Assembly (NCBI GenBank): GCA_905250125.1
Contig: CAJNOL010000976.1
Location: forward strand, 25,604-89,603
DNA from: Rotaria sordida
Taxonomy: Eukaryota; Rotifera; Eurotatoria; Philodinida; Philodinidae
Reading direction: 5' to 3'
Length of the DNA: 64,000 nt
A program made the translations under genes and the position numbers. Below, one piece after another: positions 46,306 through 59,958 of the stretch (position 1 is its first letter; each line of letters begins with the position of its first letter). Under the pieces are notes generated by a model. That model did not search any database, was not told the DNA's origin, and was given only the letters and a program-made list of their open reading frames with translations.

Positions 46306-47329
46306 GAATATTCGCCTACCTTTTTCTCATCCGATATTATATCATGTAAAACATCTGTTTTTTATTCTCATAATATTATTTTTTTTTCAAACAGAAGCTT
46401 TTAAATCAATGAATAGAATAAATATGTTTTTTTTCTTTTATTGAAATTATATTCATCACAATAATAAAAAAAAATCAACTATAACGTATTCTATATGTTA
46501 TTAAATGGATTGACTTTAATAATACAAAGCAAAGAAGAAGAAAAAAACAAGCGAATTTTATACAGAAATAGATTCACTCTCAGCACTATTTCGAAAAGAA
46601 TGAAAGCAAATCTCCTTGTATTGCTCTATTCTATCGAACATGATTGATAATAAAGAAGAGCACGAAAAGTTTACTCGAATAACTGTTAAACAATTCGAAC
46701 GATTTATTATATATTTTCGAAAAAAATTAATGAGTATAAGTTTTAAGTTCAAGTTTTTGCGGCTCTCCCCTCCCCTTACAGACCTTAGCAATTAAGAATA
46801 ACAGGCGTCAGACTTTCTAGTTTTTTTTTTGAAAAATTGATCAAATTATAATTTTGAAATATAATCAACATTATTGTTTGTGAGTTGATTAATATATATA
46901 TAATAGTGCATAAGATCTTCTGTAGATATCATGGATATGTCAAATAGATTTATTTGCCAATTAATTCAAAATAATAAGAATATTGAATTACGAAAAACGA
47001 ATTAAAAAAAAAAGAAAGATAATGAGCGAATAGCAACAACGCAAAAGAAAAATAGGACGTTTTTAAACAAAAAAAAATAATTTTTGTTTTAAATGTAGAA
47101 ATAAATAACAAAGTGTCGCTCTTATCATTGATTATCAATGCAAACAACTACAAGGTACACGAAATTTTTCAGTTTACATATAATGCATTAGAATATTAAG
47201 GTTTAAGTATATATGTGAGTTCCATATTTCAGCTCCAAAGGAACTGTACTAACAAACTTTTTAAATAATATTATAATATATTCTTTAAAATTTCGTTCGA
47301 TATATTTTTAGACAAATATTTGTACTTGT
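46306..47329. other. AT-rich intergenic, nothing recognisable
   Basis: Only short frames and homopolymer runs. Confidence 0.45.
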
Positions 47330-47640
47330 TAAGGCCACCCCCCTCAAAAATCGATCTCAGTCCAGGAACATTCAAATGACATGAAAATTTCAGAATATGT
47401 TGGGGCTGGTGAGACATGGCTATGGTCAAATTTTCAGCCTTATGGCACGATGTTTAACCGAGATATGCACCAAACAAGGAGCAAAAATAGCTCTTTACTA
47501 GGTGGGTAAAAATATTATTCCAGGGGGGTAATGCTATGATTGCGAATAGAAGACAATGAATTTTATATCAAATGAACGCTCGTCAAAAATGGGGTTTATT
47601 GATACTAAATAGTGAGGATTATAAAAATTTTGTAATATCG
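47330..47640. repeat. probable repeat or transposon end abutting the assembly gap
   Basis: The sequence changes abruptly from AT-rich to a GC-richer block beginning GTTAAGGCCACCCCCCTC and including TTCCAGGGGGGTAATGC. It is truncated by the run of N. No frame or family was recognised. A repetitive element would explain why assembly failed here. Confidence 0.35.
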
Positions 47641-47740
47641 NNNNNNNNNNNNNNNNNNNNNNNNNNNNNNNNNNNNNNNNNNNNNNNNNNNNNNNNNNNN
47701 NNNNNNNNNNNNNNNNNNNNNNNNNNNNNNNNNNNNNNNN
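47641..47740. other. assembly gap (100 N)
   Basis: A run of exactly 100 N, the conventional scaffold gap length, so the true distance is unknown. Confidence 0.99.
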
Positions 47741-50253
47741 TTAACTAGCTGTATATACTATAGACAAAAGTTCATGATGATTATGAAAATGTGCCACTAT
47801 TGAGTGTTCAAGTTGTTACAATAACTTGCTTCATTCTATGAACAACAGCAGTTTGAATATCTTCCAATATGGAGCCGTACGAGTTACAATTTGTCGAATA
47901 ATTTTACAAAATCAAATTGAAATGATTTCACTTTGATATCAATATTAAAAAAGTGTAAAAGTCTTTTTTCATTTAAATGATTTATCGATAGATATAATAT
48001 AAAAACTGATGTATATAAGACAAATAAAAACATTTCGAAAATGATGATAAGACTTAAAAGAATATACTATCATATTACTTTAAAAAACAAAAAGCAATGA
48101 ATTGTTTGAATTGTATAAGAAATATTCGTGTAAATAATCTACACGAACTTTTAAGAGACATCCTGTAGATTTTCGTAGAACTTTGTAATATATATATTTT
48201 AAAAAATAAAATCAGTTATGTTTTAATATTTGTAATAAATTATTTTTTCAAGTAAGGAATCAGACTTTTCTTTGGTAATGTTCTCTAAACTTGTATATTT
48301 TAAAAAAACCATTCGTTTTATATTAATGGATACAGAATTTCAAGTTCTAATTTTGATTTATTTTTCTAATTGAATGACAAAATTGAAATACTCTTCTGCA
48401 CATAAAAAGACGTTGAATATTGTTATAAAATAATAAAACTTGATTCAAAAATTTAATCTTATATCTAAAAGAAAAGTCAAAATACAACAAATTAACATAG
48501 TTTAAAATCAAATTTTAATACGAACAAGTGTTCCGAAATGGTCAAAATTGGAAGAAAGTGTGCATTTTCTAGAACCCAATTTTCGGAGATTGGGGTGACC
48601 CCATTCCCTCACTCGGAACGTCCTCGAAAGTGTCAAAGTAATTTCAATTCAGTAAATGCTCTAGAATTCCTAACAACATCAATTCATAATGATATTAGTG
48701 GATAATTTTATATGAAAGATTATTTCAAAATAAACTTTTTCAAGATATCATATATTTATTTTTTATTGATTACATACTTTCCATTGTGTAGAGAAAAAAA
48801 ACATCTACGAAGTTAATTGAAGTAAAAAAAAAACAAATGAAAAGTCATAAATGGCGTCGTTTAAAATGAAATGTATTTAGAAGAATTCCATTAATTTAAT
48901 AAACAAACTAATATATTAAACCAACGTAATAGAAACAAATTGTTTTGATTAATTTTTTTTTTTTTGACACTCAAATATCGTTTGATCTATAGAATATATA
49001 TATATACCATCAATAAAACGATGAGTAGTTTGTCGTTTTACGGCTGTGTACAGAAGAAAAAAAAACGAATCTTTTTTTTTTTTTTGTCTCTTTCATCGAA
49101 TATAAAAATGCCTAGTCGAGTACATATAATATTTTCGATCAGACTAGGCATATTGATATAGCTGAGTGCTCTTTACTTTTCTATTCAAGTATTTGTTTTT
49201 CGTATGAACATCATATTCTTTTCATTTAAATAAAGATGGTTAAAAATATCAATATTGAAAGCAAAAAAAAATAAATATATATATACTTTTGAATTCAAAT
49301 CTATTATGAAGCACAATATCATCCTAGCATAAACATTCAACAATACCTTTTCCGTTTATTTCCATTATGTCTATATTGTTTAAAAAGCAAAATAGCAAGG
49401 AAATCCGAGTGGTATATCACTATAGAAACAAAAAGACCGATTGAAATATGTCCTCGAGCTATTCTATATCTGTAATAAAGCTTTCTTTCTTTCTTTCTTT
49501 TTTTTTTGTTTTAAACAAGCAAAAGTCAGAAAGATTCTAAACGTATAATTAAAATTTCTCTTTAAAAAATATAAAATATTTTCATGTGTTATTTCAAGAA
49601 AAAAATGATTATATAAAAGAACAAAAAAATATTCTATATAAAAATTAATTTTATTTTTTTATGATTTTTAATTCAAGTGTTTTTCTCTCTCAGCAATAAT
49701 CAATCAAATGAGAAGATTAATTGTCACCAATGTGTTTTGTTGATTTACAATCTATGATAAGTATTCTATTTTCTCTCTCGTTCTCAGTTATATACATATT
49801 TTTTTTTTTTTTTTGTGTTCCTCTTTTTCTTATTAACCAATAAAACGTAAATTCTCTTTTCAACCAATAGAAAACATAAGAACGATAGTGAAAGTACAAA
49901 AAAAAAAGAAGAGAAACAAGAGGCTTCTTTTGTATATGCGAAAAAAAAAAAGAAAAAGGAGTGAGAATGAACAAGAAACACATATACATACGCACATATT
50001 TGTCTGGGTTGTGAGTGGAGTCGAACCTCTTCAATCGATCTCGAAAGCTTTCTGAGAGCCTTCTCAGAGCATCTCTCATCCTGTGCGGCCTCATACGAAT
50101 ACGGTAAGTGGCCAATTCTTCATTCTTTTTTCTTCTTCTTCTTCTCCTCATCTCTTCTCATTTTTATTCATACTTCTAATAAAATCATTTGATCATATTC
50201 AATCCCAAAAAAAAAAAAAAAAAAAAAGAAAAATTCTCATCATGATGTTTCAG
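47741..50253. other. AT-rich upstream region of the first homeobox gene
   Basis: A GC-richer patch at 48,545-48,630 (GGGGTGACCCCATTCCCTCA) stands out. A candidate 5' UTR exon ends at 50,103 (CATACGAATACG|GTAAGTGG) and could splice to the acceptor TGTTTCAG at 50,253. A CTTT microsatellite lies at about 49,482-49,500. Minus-strand frames near 49,717-50,151 are Arg- and Lys-rich low-complexity read-through. Confidence 0.4.
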
Positions 50254-50273
50254 GAAACAAAAACTTTCTTATT

Positions 50274-51161
50274 ATGTCATCCTATCATTCATCACCATCA
50301 CGATCAACACCATTACCAATATCAACTGAAAATTCTTCAACAACATATGATCCATTTTTTTCAACATTTGATCAAAATTCATTTGCAAGTCATTTTTCAA
50401 CAACTGGTGTACCATATCAATTTTATTCAGATGCAGCTACATCATATTTTTCAAGTCAAGCTAGAAATTATTCAGATTATTTTTGTCAACAAACAGAACA
50501 ACCAATAAATACAAATCCATCATCATCATCAACAACAACACCAATTACAAATTCATGGTATCAACCAACACATTGTACGGATCCAAGATTTGCAAGTAAA
50601 TCTTTTTTTTTATTTTTATTTTTATTAAAATTATTATTTTATTGTATAATAGTGTCACGTTTATTAACTGGTCAAACATCATCACAATATGATATGTATC
50701 CATCAGGAACAGCTATTGGTGATCCATTAAAATCACCATATCATCCATTTGCATTTGCACCAAAACGTAAACGACGTGTTCTATTTAGTCAACAACAAGT
50801 TATGGAACTTGAAAAACGTTTTGATAAAAATCGTTATTTAAATTCACAAGATCGTGATCAATTAGCACATTCATTAAGTTTAACATCAACACAAGTTAAA
50901 ATTTGGTTTCAAAATCATCGATATAAAACAAAAAAAGCAACAAAAGAAAAATCTGGAACGAATTGTAGTGATAGTGGTGATGAACAACAACAACAACAAC
51001 AACAACAACAAACTTTAAATAATAATAATCATCATCAACAACAACAACAACAAATGCAATCAAACATGTTTCAATCTCAAGTACCTGTATCAGGACAAAC
51101 ACATCAACGACTTCATCATTTACATCATCATCATCATTTACTTAAACATGAACCACGATAA
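50274..51161 (+). CDS. NK2.1-class homeobox protein, copy A, divergent
   Basis: Nuclear transcription factor of the Nkx2-1/scarecrow type. Exons 50,274-50,595 and 50,653-51,161 give 276 aa; an upstream exon may add residues. The homeodomain ([20 protein letters not shown] ... [17 protein letters not shown]) has the Tyr in HRYK (position 54) that marks NK2 proteins. Upstream, [14 protein letters not shown] joined to MSRLLTG parallels GWYG.NPDPRF.AISRFMG of vertebrate NKX2-1, so NK2.1 rather than NK2.2 is favoured. The Gln- and His-rich tail follows (polyQ, then [14 protein letters not shown]). Compared with copy B, residues in helices one and two are less conserved ([20 protein letters not shown]). 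No amino-terminal TN motif is seen. The 57 nt intron is a multiple of three without a stop. Confidence 0.85.
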   Translation: MSSYHSSPSRSTPLPISTENSSTTYDPFFSTFDQNSFASHFSTTGVPYQFYSDAATSYFSSQARNYSDYFCQQTEQPINTNPSSSSTTTPITNSWYQPTHCTDPRFASKSFFLFLFLLKLLFYCIIVSRLLTGQTSSQYDMYPSGTAIGDPLKSPYHPFAFAPKRKRRVLFSQQQVMELEKRFDKNRYLNSQDRDQLAHSLSLTSTQVKIWFQNHRYKTKKATKEKSGTNCSDSGDEQQQQQQQQQTLNNNNHHQQQQQQMQSNMFQSQVPVSGQTHQRLHHLHHHHHLLKHEPR

Positions 51162-54100
51162 TTATAGATGAAGAAATGAAAAAAACAAAACAAAACTTCT
51201 TCTATTTTTTTTTCTGTTGTGCAATTCTTCTTATTGTGTTTATATGGCCAGTTGGTTTTTTTTAGAAGAAAAAAAAAAAAACGAGGATTGAGAAAAAAAT
51301 ATGAATCTATATTTTATTGGAAATTTTTCATAAAAGATGTCAATCAAATGAACAAATGACAATCGTCTTCTAGTAGAAAAAAGTTTAACACTTATTTCGA
51401 TGGTAAAACTAGATGAAAGTAGAAAGCTGCGGGTCTAAACCCGAGATTTTTTCCATCAATATGAATTTCTCATGTGGGAAGCAGCAGCGGGGGAATCTCT
51501 CCAGATGTTAAATCACTTTTCGATCGAGATCTTTGCTATCAAACTCAATTACTTAAATATAGATATTTCTCTTTTTATTGATTAGACACCTATTCCTCTC
51601 TTCCCCTTTAACCGATTAAAGTTGTACCATCGCCACTATACAAATGCAGACTATCTGAATCTCCTAGGATTTATAGTAAATGGAATTGATCACCTATCTT
51701 TCGTTTAAATCTGCTACTAGTATCAATATTTGAAGAAAAAAAAAGTTCTTATCATTTATTTAATTGAAATAATAATCAATTATAATTTAATTTTGAATAA
51801 TACAGATGTCGAATATGAATAAATCCTTTACATGTTAAATTCAATCATTCTTGTTGTCATCATCTAAGACCAAACGAAACTACTCTCTCAATGTCAATTT
51901 CAAGTAGTGGACGCAGCTGGATAGAGACAATAAGTGGTTGAAATGTTGGCACAACGACTAAATATATAAAAAAGAGAAAAAAAATGTCGTACCACTTCAC
52001 ATACATCACATGTGTCAATATTTAGAATATAAAGAAAAAAAAAGACCTTTCAAATAAATCATAAGATTCTGACGTAATAGTTAGCACGTGTTAATCATAA
52101 TTGATAATATGTTCATTTTGCTCTTTAATGGCATTAAAAAATACAAATGTTTTATTTTTCTTTTTTGCTTTACCTTTATTGCCTATGGCAATCATTTTCA
52201 AAACTAGACACAAAAGAAAGAAAGAATATGATACCCGAAAGACAAAGAACCACTTAAAACACAACCAACCGAGTAAATTAAAGCAAAAAAAAAAAAAAGA
52301 AGAAAAGTCAAACAACAATATACGTTTTTCTTCTAATGCTACTTCATATATATATATACTCAATCTATATTATTATCAGCATTGAAAAATTTTCGTATAT
52401 AGTTGTTCACAGTTTTCATATACAAATTGATTATGCAAGTATATTCAAACAATATGGATAGTTTGATGTTTTAACGCAATATTTTACTCGATGATCTGAT
52501 TTATATCTATATGAGCCAATGTATATATATATACATAATTGTATATGTGTTATTTCATTAAAAAACGACAAGACAGTGATAATTGAAGCTAGTTAGATAG
52601 GTTTTTTTTTTTTTTTTTTCTATGATTATTCATTCGAACATTTGTTATATAAGAATACAGGAAAAAAAAAGCAATTCATTCAAGTATCTACTTATTAAAT
52701 AAATTCGTTGTCCTATAGAGTGATGTAATTGTTGTATACACGTGTCTAGATCGATACTAAATACACAACGGGAGATCGAGAAATCGAAAAAGTGGCATCC
52801 AACAGATCAGAGAAAAACTTACATGTTTTCATTTCTTACAAACAAATAAAAGAAATGACAAGTTTTTTTGTTCAATAATTAATCATTAAAAATGAAAATT
52901 GATAAATAAAAATTGTAATTAGCTATTCGCCTATGGAATTTTTCAAGTAAGTACCACTCGACAAAATAGTGCGTGTGTATATATCGGGCAAGTTTAGATG
53001 ATGACGATTTCTTTTTCTTTCTATCATCATCTCATGATTGGCTAGTGGTCTATCGGAAATTTCACTTCCGATCTTATAAGATTTTTTTTAGATGTATGCT
53101 GCTGCTGCTGCTTTCTGTTCAATTATAAACATTTGTTACTTGCATAAGATTAGATATCGACATAATTTTTTATAAGTCAATGATTTTCAGGTTTTTGCTT
53201 TTCGTTGACGTCATCATCAAATTTTACGATGCACTGATTTTTCACTAGCTCTTGTGAAAAACAATTAGACCCAATGGCCACATACTGCTAGGCATATATA
53301 TATATATAAATGAGAGTGAAAAAACTCAACAACATGTTGTGCCAATTAAAATAAGACATTGTGTTTGTTTAATAAAGATAAAAATGACGTCAAGAAAAAA
53401 AAAAAAAAGACAAGCTTCTTTTTGCATATGTAATTCTCAACAAATTATCGATGATAAGTAAAATCTTTATTGTTTATTTTATTGATAAGAAATTAATTAT
53501 CGTTTGCAAAAATTTATTGATTTTTATTTCTTTTTTGAAATATTTCAAGACTTTGGAAAAAAATGAATTGACATTGATTTTCGATATGATTTGTTTTTGT
53601 TTTTTTCAAGAAAAAATACGATCTTCAAGACTTTCGAAAGTATAGAATAATTGATTCTCTTTACTATTCACTAGAAAAAAGAATACAAGTATTATATTTC
53701 TTGTTTTCTATTGAATTCAAACATAGGTAACATGAGAAAATTTATTAAATATTTCAAACTTACAAAAAAAAAATAATAATATTTTTACTGACTCTCAATA
53801 GAAAAAAAAGAATTCTCGGAAAATTTGACATTTATAATTAAATAAAAGTTTCTAGAATGTAGTTTTCTTTTAGTTACGACATGTGCCATTTTATCGGAAT
53901 AGATTCAATTGAATTTTCTTAATTGATAAGTGAATGATGCCGAATGTTAATCACACTGTATATACCCGTACATTGTTGTTCAGTTTCTTCTATTCTCGGA
54001 AATAAATCCTACCAATGAAATTTATCGAATCTAACCGTTCATTGAATATTGATTGGTGGAAAGTCTAGAAAAAAAAAAAAAAAAAACAAGAATCGATGGT

Positions 54101-54633
54101 TTTCTCTTCTATGAATTTAATAATCCTTTACGACAAGAAAAAAAAAAGACGCTACACCAGCCGAGAAAAGCACTTCTTATATATTCATTATCATCATTAT
54201 TATAGAAGACACTTCTACATCGTTGAGTGCGTCAACTTCAAATGACGAAATAAAAAGCTTCTTTTTCTTTTTTTTTTCCTCTAACTTAAAAACAACACAT
54301 CATCATCATCTCTTGTACACTAGTTGAAGTGTTGTATATCTACTTGTGAATATACATACATACATTCACATATATCTATATATATATATATAGAATTGTT
54401 ATTTTTCCAACTTCTTTTTATTTCTGATTTTGTTTTTATATATGGTACTTATAGAAAAGAGGAAAAAAACCGATAAATAATAATATAAAAGCTCATACTT
54501 TAACTTCTCGACAATAGAAAGAAGCATATAACATCATCATATCTTTTTTATTATCAAGCACGAACTTCTCGTCATATTCTATTGAATGAGCCACTCATAA
54601 AAAAATAAAAACTTTTTGTTCACTTTATTCGAC
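51162..54633. other. spacer between the two homeobox genes
   Basis: About 3.5 kb of AT-rich sequence with homopolymer runs and a GCT microsatellite near 53,098-53,111. GCGGGTCTAAACCCG (51,429) is a small hairpin. Cis-regulatory sequence is expected for developmental genes, but none could be identified from sequence alone. Confidence 0.45.
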
Positions 54634-56367
54634 ATGGCTAAACAGGAACAAATTGACGTTCTTTCTTACTATACTAACAAGTATGTACTCGCATGTCTTA
54701 CTTATTTTATCATTTTGAATAATTATGAGTATCTCAAAAGTATCTAATGATTACTTTTTTTTTTTAAAAGAACTTGATTCCAAATTATAATTTTTCAAGT
54801 CCTAATAGTAATATCTATGAAAACTTTTCTCCTACGCTAACATTCAAAAAGTATCAGCTTACGAGAGAAACTTCACAATTACCAAGATTTCTTTTAGTCC
54901 CAATCTAGAGAAAACTATTGTAGATCTTATTCGTATCACTTCTGGAATAAGTCTTCAGTACGCATTTTTATTTATTTAGTTGACGACAAACACTTTTTTG
55001 GTTTATCTCTCTTGAATTATGTTATCATTCATTTGATTTATAGGATATTTTATTATAAAACTTGAGTTCCGGTGTCGTCAAATCTTGTAGGCCCGATTTC
55101 GCACTCTTAGCTTGTTGCTACAGCGACACTGCACTTTTACAGTATTTTTTAAAAAATATAATGTCGCTTAGGAAAACTGATTTTTGATTTGAAACTTTGT
55201 ATAAAGAGTGAAAAATGTTAATTCAATAGATTTTTATCTAATAAAATCGAATGATTTTATTCAATTATTAATAAATTTTCTCGTATATTTACTACATTTC
55301 AGTTGAATAAGAGAGAAAAAAAAGAACCGTGATAAAAATTTTCTACATGATTAAACTTTATTTTAAGTATAATTGAAAAAATTTTTCATTCTTAAAAAAA
55401 AAAAAGAAGTTTTATTTTTAAATTTTCAGTCAAATAAAACGAAGCTCGACTCCTTCAATGGTACCTCCTTCAACTTTAACTAACAATCCTGGTATGCCAT
55501 TTAGTGTAACAGATATTCTTCAACCATCTGATATTGATGCTGCAACATCTTATAAACGTTCAATTGAAATGGCACATGCCTTAGCTGCTTCATCATCATC
55601 ATCATCATCAGTTTATTCTACACAACTTTCATCAAATCATACAACATCAACAAATCTTTCTAGTCCAACATTTGGACCATCATCAATACATAATAGTTAT
55701 TATGGTTCATCATCATCAACAACAGCAACAACATTTTCACCAAATAATCAATATTATGATTATAGTAGTACATTTCAAAATAGTGGAAATTCAACAGGAC
55801 AATATTCATCAAGTCCATGTTGGTATGGATCAGCAGCAAGTATGGGCGAATTTTTCTTTTTCAAAATTAAAAAACAAGATCAAATTTCTTTTTTTTTTTT
55901 TTTTTTTTGATTTATTTTAGTGTCTCGATATTTAGTTGGATCATCAACAGCTGTTGATAGTGCAGCTTTAGCTGCAAGTGTTTATGGACATCATCAAGAT
56001 CCAATGATGAAATCAGCATATGTACAATTTCCATTTGTATCACAAAAACGTAAACGTCGTATATTATTTAATCAAGGACAAATCTATGAATTAGAACGAC
56101 GTTTTAAACAAAAAAAATATTTAAGTGCACCCGAACGTGAAAATCTTGCAAATATTCTTCAATTAACACCAACACAAGTTTGTTTGTAGAAATTTGAAAT
56201 TTATATATATATATATTTTTTTATTTGTTAAGGTTAAAATTTGGTTTCAAAATCATCGATATAAAACAAAAAAACAAGCTAAAGAACGTGAAAAACTTGA
56301 TGCTAAACAATATCGAAAAGATCATTATCAAAATCAACAACAACAACAACAACAACCATTTAGATAG
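54634..56367 (+). CDS. NK2.1-class homeobox protein, copy B
   Basis: Nkx2-1/scarecrow-type transcription factor. Proposed exons are 54,634-54,680 ([15 protein letters not shown]), 55,430-55,839, 55,921-56,177 and 56,233-56,367, all in phase, 282 aa. The first exon is inferred from an in-frame join (the frame is open back to the TTTTCAG acceptor); otherwise translation may start at the ATG at 55,458. An amino-terminal TN-type motif [10 protein letters not shown] matches PFSVSDILSP of vertebrate NKX2-1. CWYGSAA joined to MSRYLVG follows, then the homeodomain [40 protein letters not shown] and [21 protein letters not shown]. It is much closer to the family consensus than copy A. An intron splits the homeodomain at TQ|VK, absent from copy A, while both copies share a phase-1 intron just before MSR. 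The tail is polyQ. Confidence 0.88.
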
Positions 56368-57660
56368 ACTAAAAAAAAAAATTTCTCCTTTTGTTAATGT
56401 CCCATGTAATATGCAAGCATTTGCTTAGCACCGGTGGGATAAATTTTTCTTTTCTTTTTTTTTTTTTTTTTGTCAGCATGTATTTAACAGTGACCGTAAA
56501 TCAAGAAATAAAATCTTCGATTAGCGATAAAATTCGTTTTAAAAAGTCTTTTTCTATCCATTGATATATACATAATTGTGTTTAATCAATTCATATACTT
56601 ATATCGGCGTCAATTACAAGATATTTATCTGATGAGGAAATCTCACCAAATGATAAGTCACTTTTGAAATGACTCTTGCTTCGTTCTGTAGCTCCTATCT
56701 AGACTAGAGAAAATTTAAAAAGATGCATCGAAAGTCAATTTTGAAGACTTTAAGGACAAAATTTAATTGAAAAAAAATTCACTACAATAGTCATTATTCA
56801 ATAAGCAAGACTCTTGAACACGAACTTGTTTAAAGTATTGTCTATTCTCAATAGAAACTATCTAATGAGGTTAAATTTATCACAAAAGTGGATCATTACT
56901 TGATGAGAAGCAATTTTACTTTACCAATTAATTATTTGAAATAATATCTTCTTTCTAATACAATTAAAATACATCTTATTTAAAGTTTCCGCTATTTATA
57001 ATTAAGAAAGAAAGAGTCTCTAAAACTGCACGTATTATCATAGACAATGTTGAATTTGATAACATTGAAATATGACTTTGTTAATTTATCTCATTATCAA
57101 CAAACATGACATTCATTATTAAGTTTAATTAATCCTTAATGTAAACAATTATTGTGACTCAAATGAAACAACTATCGATCAATGTTAAATATAAATCTCG
57201 TTTGTATATAGAAGAAAATAATCTGAGAAATACTAGTATTATTATACAATAGTGGATATATATAGGATTTTAGAAAAGTAGATTGATCATAATGATAAAA
57301 CGTTTTTTGCTGAGAAAAATACTTCGAAATTGAGTCAAGTAAAATATATGAAATGCATTTATATTCTTTTTTTTTTCACATGTGTAACGTTTAACGAAGT
57401 AAAATGTTCTGTTTATTCTCTTCTTTTTTTTTGAGCTTTGTTTGAGATGACATACGTTCGTATTTAACTATCGATGATTAATGTTTGCATGTGGACGTAA
57501 ATGTTACTTTCTTTTCTTTTTTTTTTTTTTTTTACAATACTCAATGCGTTGCCTACCATCTTTTATTTGTTTCTTTTCTTCGTTTCTAATCGAACAAGAA
57601 GAGCATTAATCATGCATTTTGCTTTTTCTTTTTTTTACATTTGTAGAGAAATAAAGTAAT
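56368..57660. other. AT-rich spacer downstream of copy B
   Basis: Short frames, long T runs and nothing recognisable. A CATTTGTAG at about 57,640-57,648 may be an acceptor upstream of the MORN gene. Confidence 0.45.
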
Positions 57661-58198
<538 letters not shown>

Positions 58199-58333
58199 TA
58201 AACAAAACTACAGATATCTACTTTCATTTTTTTTTTCGTGCAATATATTGTTTTAACAAAAAGAAAATTAATGAGTTTTTTTTTTAATCTAAAAGCGTAA
58301 AAGATATATTCCACCATATTTTTGTTGCGTCGA

Positions 58334-58905
58334 TGTACAATGCATTTCAAAATATAATGTGCTTCACTATGTTTTGAATAACTTTTGTTAGAAACATCAT
58401 AGAGACGTGTGGTTTTCAGCATTCAAGAGAGAAGATCCGGGATCATCAAAATTTGATTGGTTAACAATTGACCAATCAGATAAATTCTTGACACAGATTT
58501 TCGAGGACACTATGTTTCTTTTGATCTACACAAGGTCGACATTCCGAACTTGTTCCGTGCAAGGATTATAAGACATTTCCTGAGAATCTGTAATGACTCA
58601 AAAAATCTCAATATTTCCAAAGAGTTGACTCCTTCGTTATATGGAGACTAATTGTGAAATTCGTGTAATGTTGAAATGAAAGTGTTCGAAGAGTTTGAAT
58701 TCAAAAAATGAATATGACTGTTCGATTCAGCATGAAAAATGACTGCATAGATCGAAAGAAAAACCTAACCAATCAAATTTTGATAGATTTCAACGAGCCC
58801 GGATCTTCTTTCTTAAATAGTGAAAACCGTAGATCTCTATGATGTTCCTATCAAAAGTTATTGCAAAAAAACAGTGAAGCACATTAAACTTTGAAATGGA
58901 CAGTA
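58334..58905. mobile_element. foldback MITE, about 570 bp
   Basis: Arms of about 130 bp: AATGTGCTTCACTATGTTTT (58,357) pairs with the inverted CAGTGAAGCACATT (58,872), ACATCATAGAGA with TCTCTATGATGT, GAGAGAAGATCCGGG (58,428) with CCCGGATCTTCTTTC, and CAAAATTTGATTGGTTA with AACCAATCAAATTTTG. About 300 bp lie between the arms. No coding frame; target duplication not clear. Confidence 0.8.
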
Positions 58906-59258
58906 ATAATGTGTTTGAAGCAAATGAAAATTTTATTATGATGATCTAAAAATGATCACAACAGTTTGATGTATCTACATGGCAGAAATTAACGAGTATG
59001 GCGGAATAAATGAGCCTTTCAATATCTCTGATATTTATTATCGTTTTGATAACAACTTTGAAGTATAGAATTAAGTTTTATCATATTTTTTTTCTGTCCT
59101 AATTTTGAAATATGGTAACGTTTAACTGTCTGTGTAATAGAATTTAAAAAGTTCTATTTTGTTTCAAATTTAAAGAAAAATACATCTTTGCACTCGCGAA
59201 CAGACAGTTTATTCATGGCTAAATTTACTCTTTTGATGCACACTTTTCAATCTATAAG

Positions 59259-59305
59259 TTGGGTGTGGGTGTTTGCCCGCGTCGTTTCTCCATATCCACA
59301 CTTCA
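59259..59305. repeat. telomere-like hairpin
   Basis: TTGGGTGTGGGTGTTTGC, a loop with CGTCGTTTCTCC, then ATATCCACACTTCAGC. The left arm is perfect and the right arm eroded. Confidence 0.65.
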
Positions 59306-59817
59306 GCTTTTATATTACTCATGACTAATCAATGTAGTGCTTACGATTTTAAACATACCTCATGATGATTTCTACCTAAGATTGAAACATTTCGTATGAC
59401 TAGCTTTGAATCAATGTTTCACCCATGTATACATACCTGCATGTCTTGTAACGCGTCAATTGCACAATTCTGATTGCTAGGAATGCGATACATACATCGC
59501 AAAAATAATTACTCACAGAAGGAAGATGAGGGAAAAAAGTTAAGGTGAGCAAATGTTAGGCGTCTCTACTTTATGCTGTTTGGCTTAGATATATCAAAAG
59601 ATAACGATATTTTCATTTTTTTTTCCTTTATCAAATAATAAAACAATACATGATTATTTTTCGTTTTTTGCATTATATGACGCATATCAAAGAATAGACT
59701 ATTATTGCTACTCATCTGTTTGTTGTAATAAATGGCAATGCAAACTTGAATTTCATCAAAAGGACTAGAAATCAATGATAAAATGGGAAATATCTCAAAA
59801 ATTGAATTTTTTCATAG

Positions 59818-59825
59818 TATATAAG
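59818..59825 (+). promoter_or_regulatory. TATA box of the small secreted peptide gene
   Basis: TATATAAG, 134 nt upstream of the start codon at 59,959. This leaves room for a 5' UTR of about 100 nt. Confidence 0.4.
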
Positions 59826-59958
59826 ACTTGAAAAACAAAACAGATTGTTTCAAAGAGAAGAAAAATTCTTCAGAAAAACAAACAATTTGCTCTTCATCAA
59901 ATCGAAGTAATTATCTAATATAACGGATTTTTTTTTTACACATATAGACACACAAACA

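Larger units (their letters stand above)
58199..59958. other. intergenic with a foldback element and a hairpin
   Basis: Holds the inverted-repeat element 58,334-58,905, the telomere-like hairpin 59,259-59,305 and a TATA box at 59,818. No other feature was supported. Confidence 0.5.

Noticed and set aside
49990-50060. Possible tRNA on the minus strand because of GGTTCGACTCC
   Set aside because: The flanking bases do not form an acceptor stem or D/anticodon arms at tRNA spacing.
49717-50151. Arg/Lys-rich minus-strand frame
   Set aside because: It reads through poly-T/poly-A tracts and lies antisense to the homeobox gene's upstream region.
50896-51102. Minus-strand frame rich in Val and His
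   Set aside because: Antisense shadow of the polyQ/His tail of homeobox copy A.
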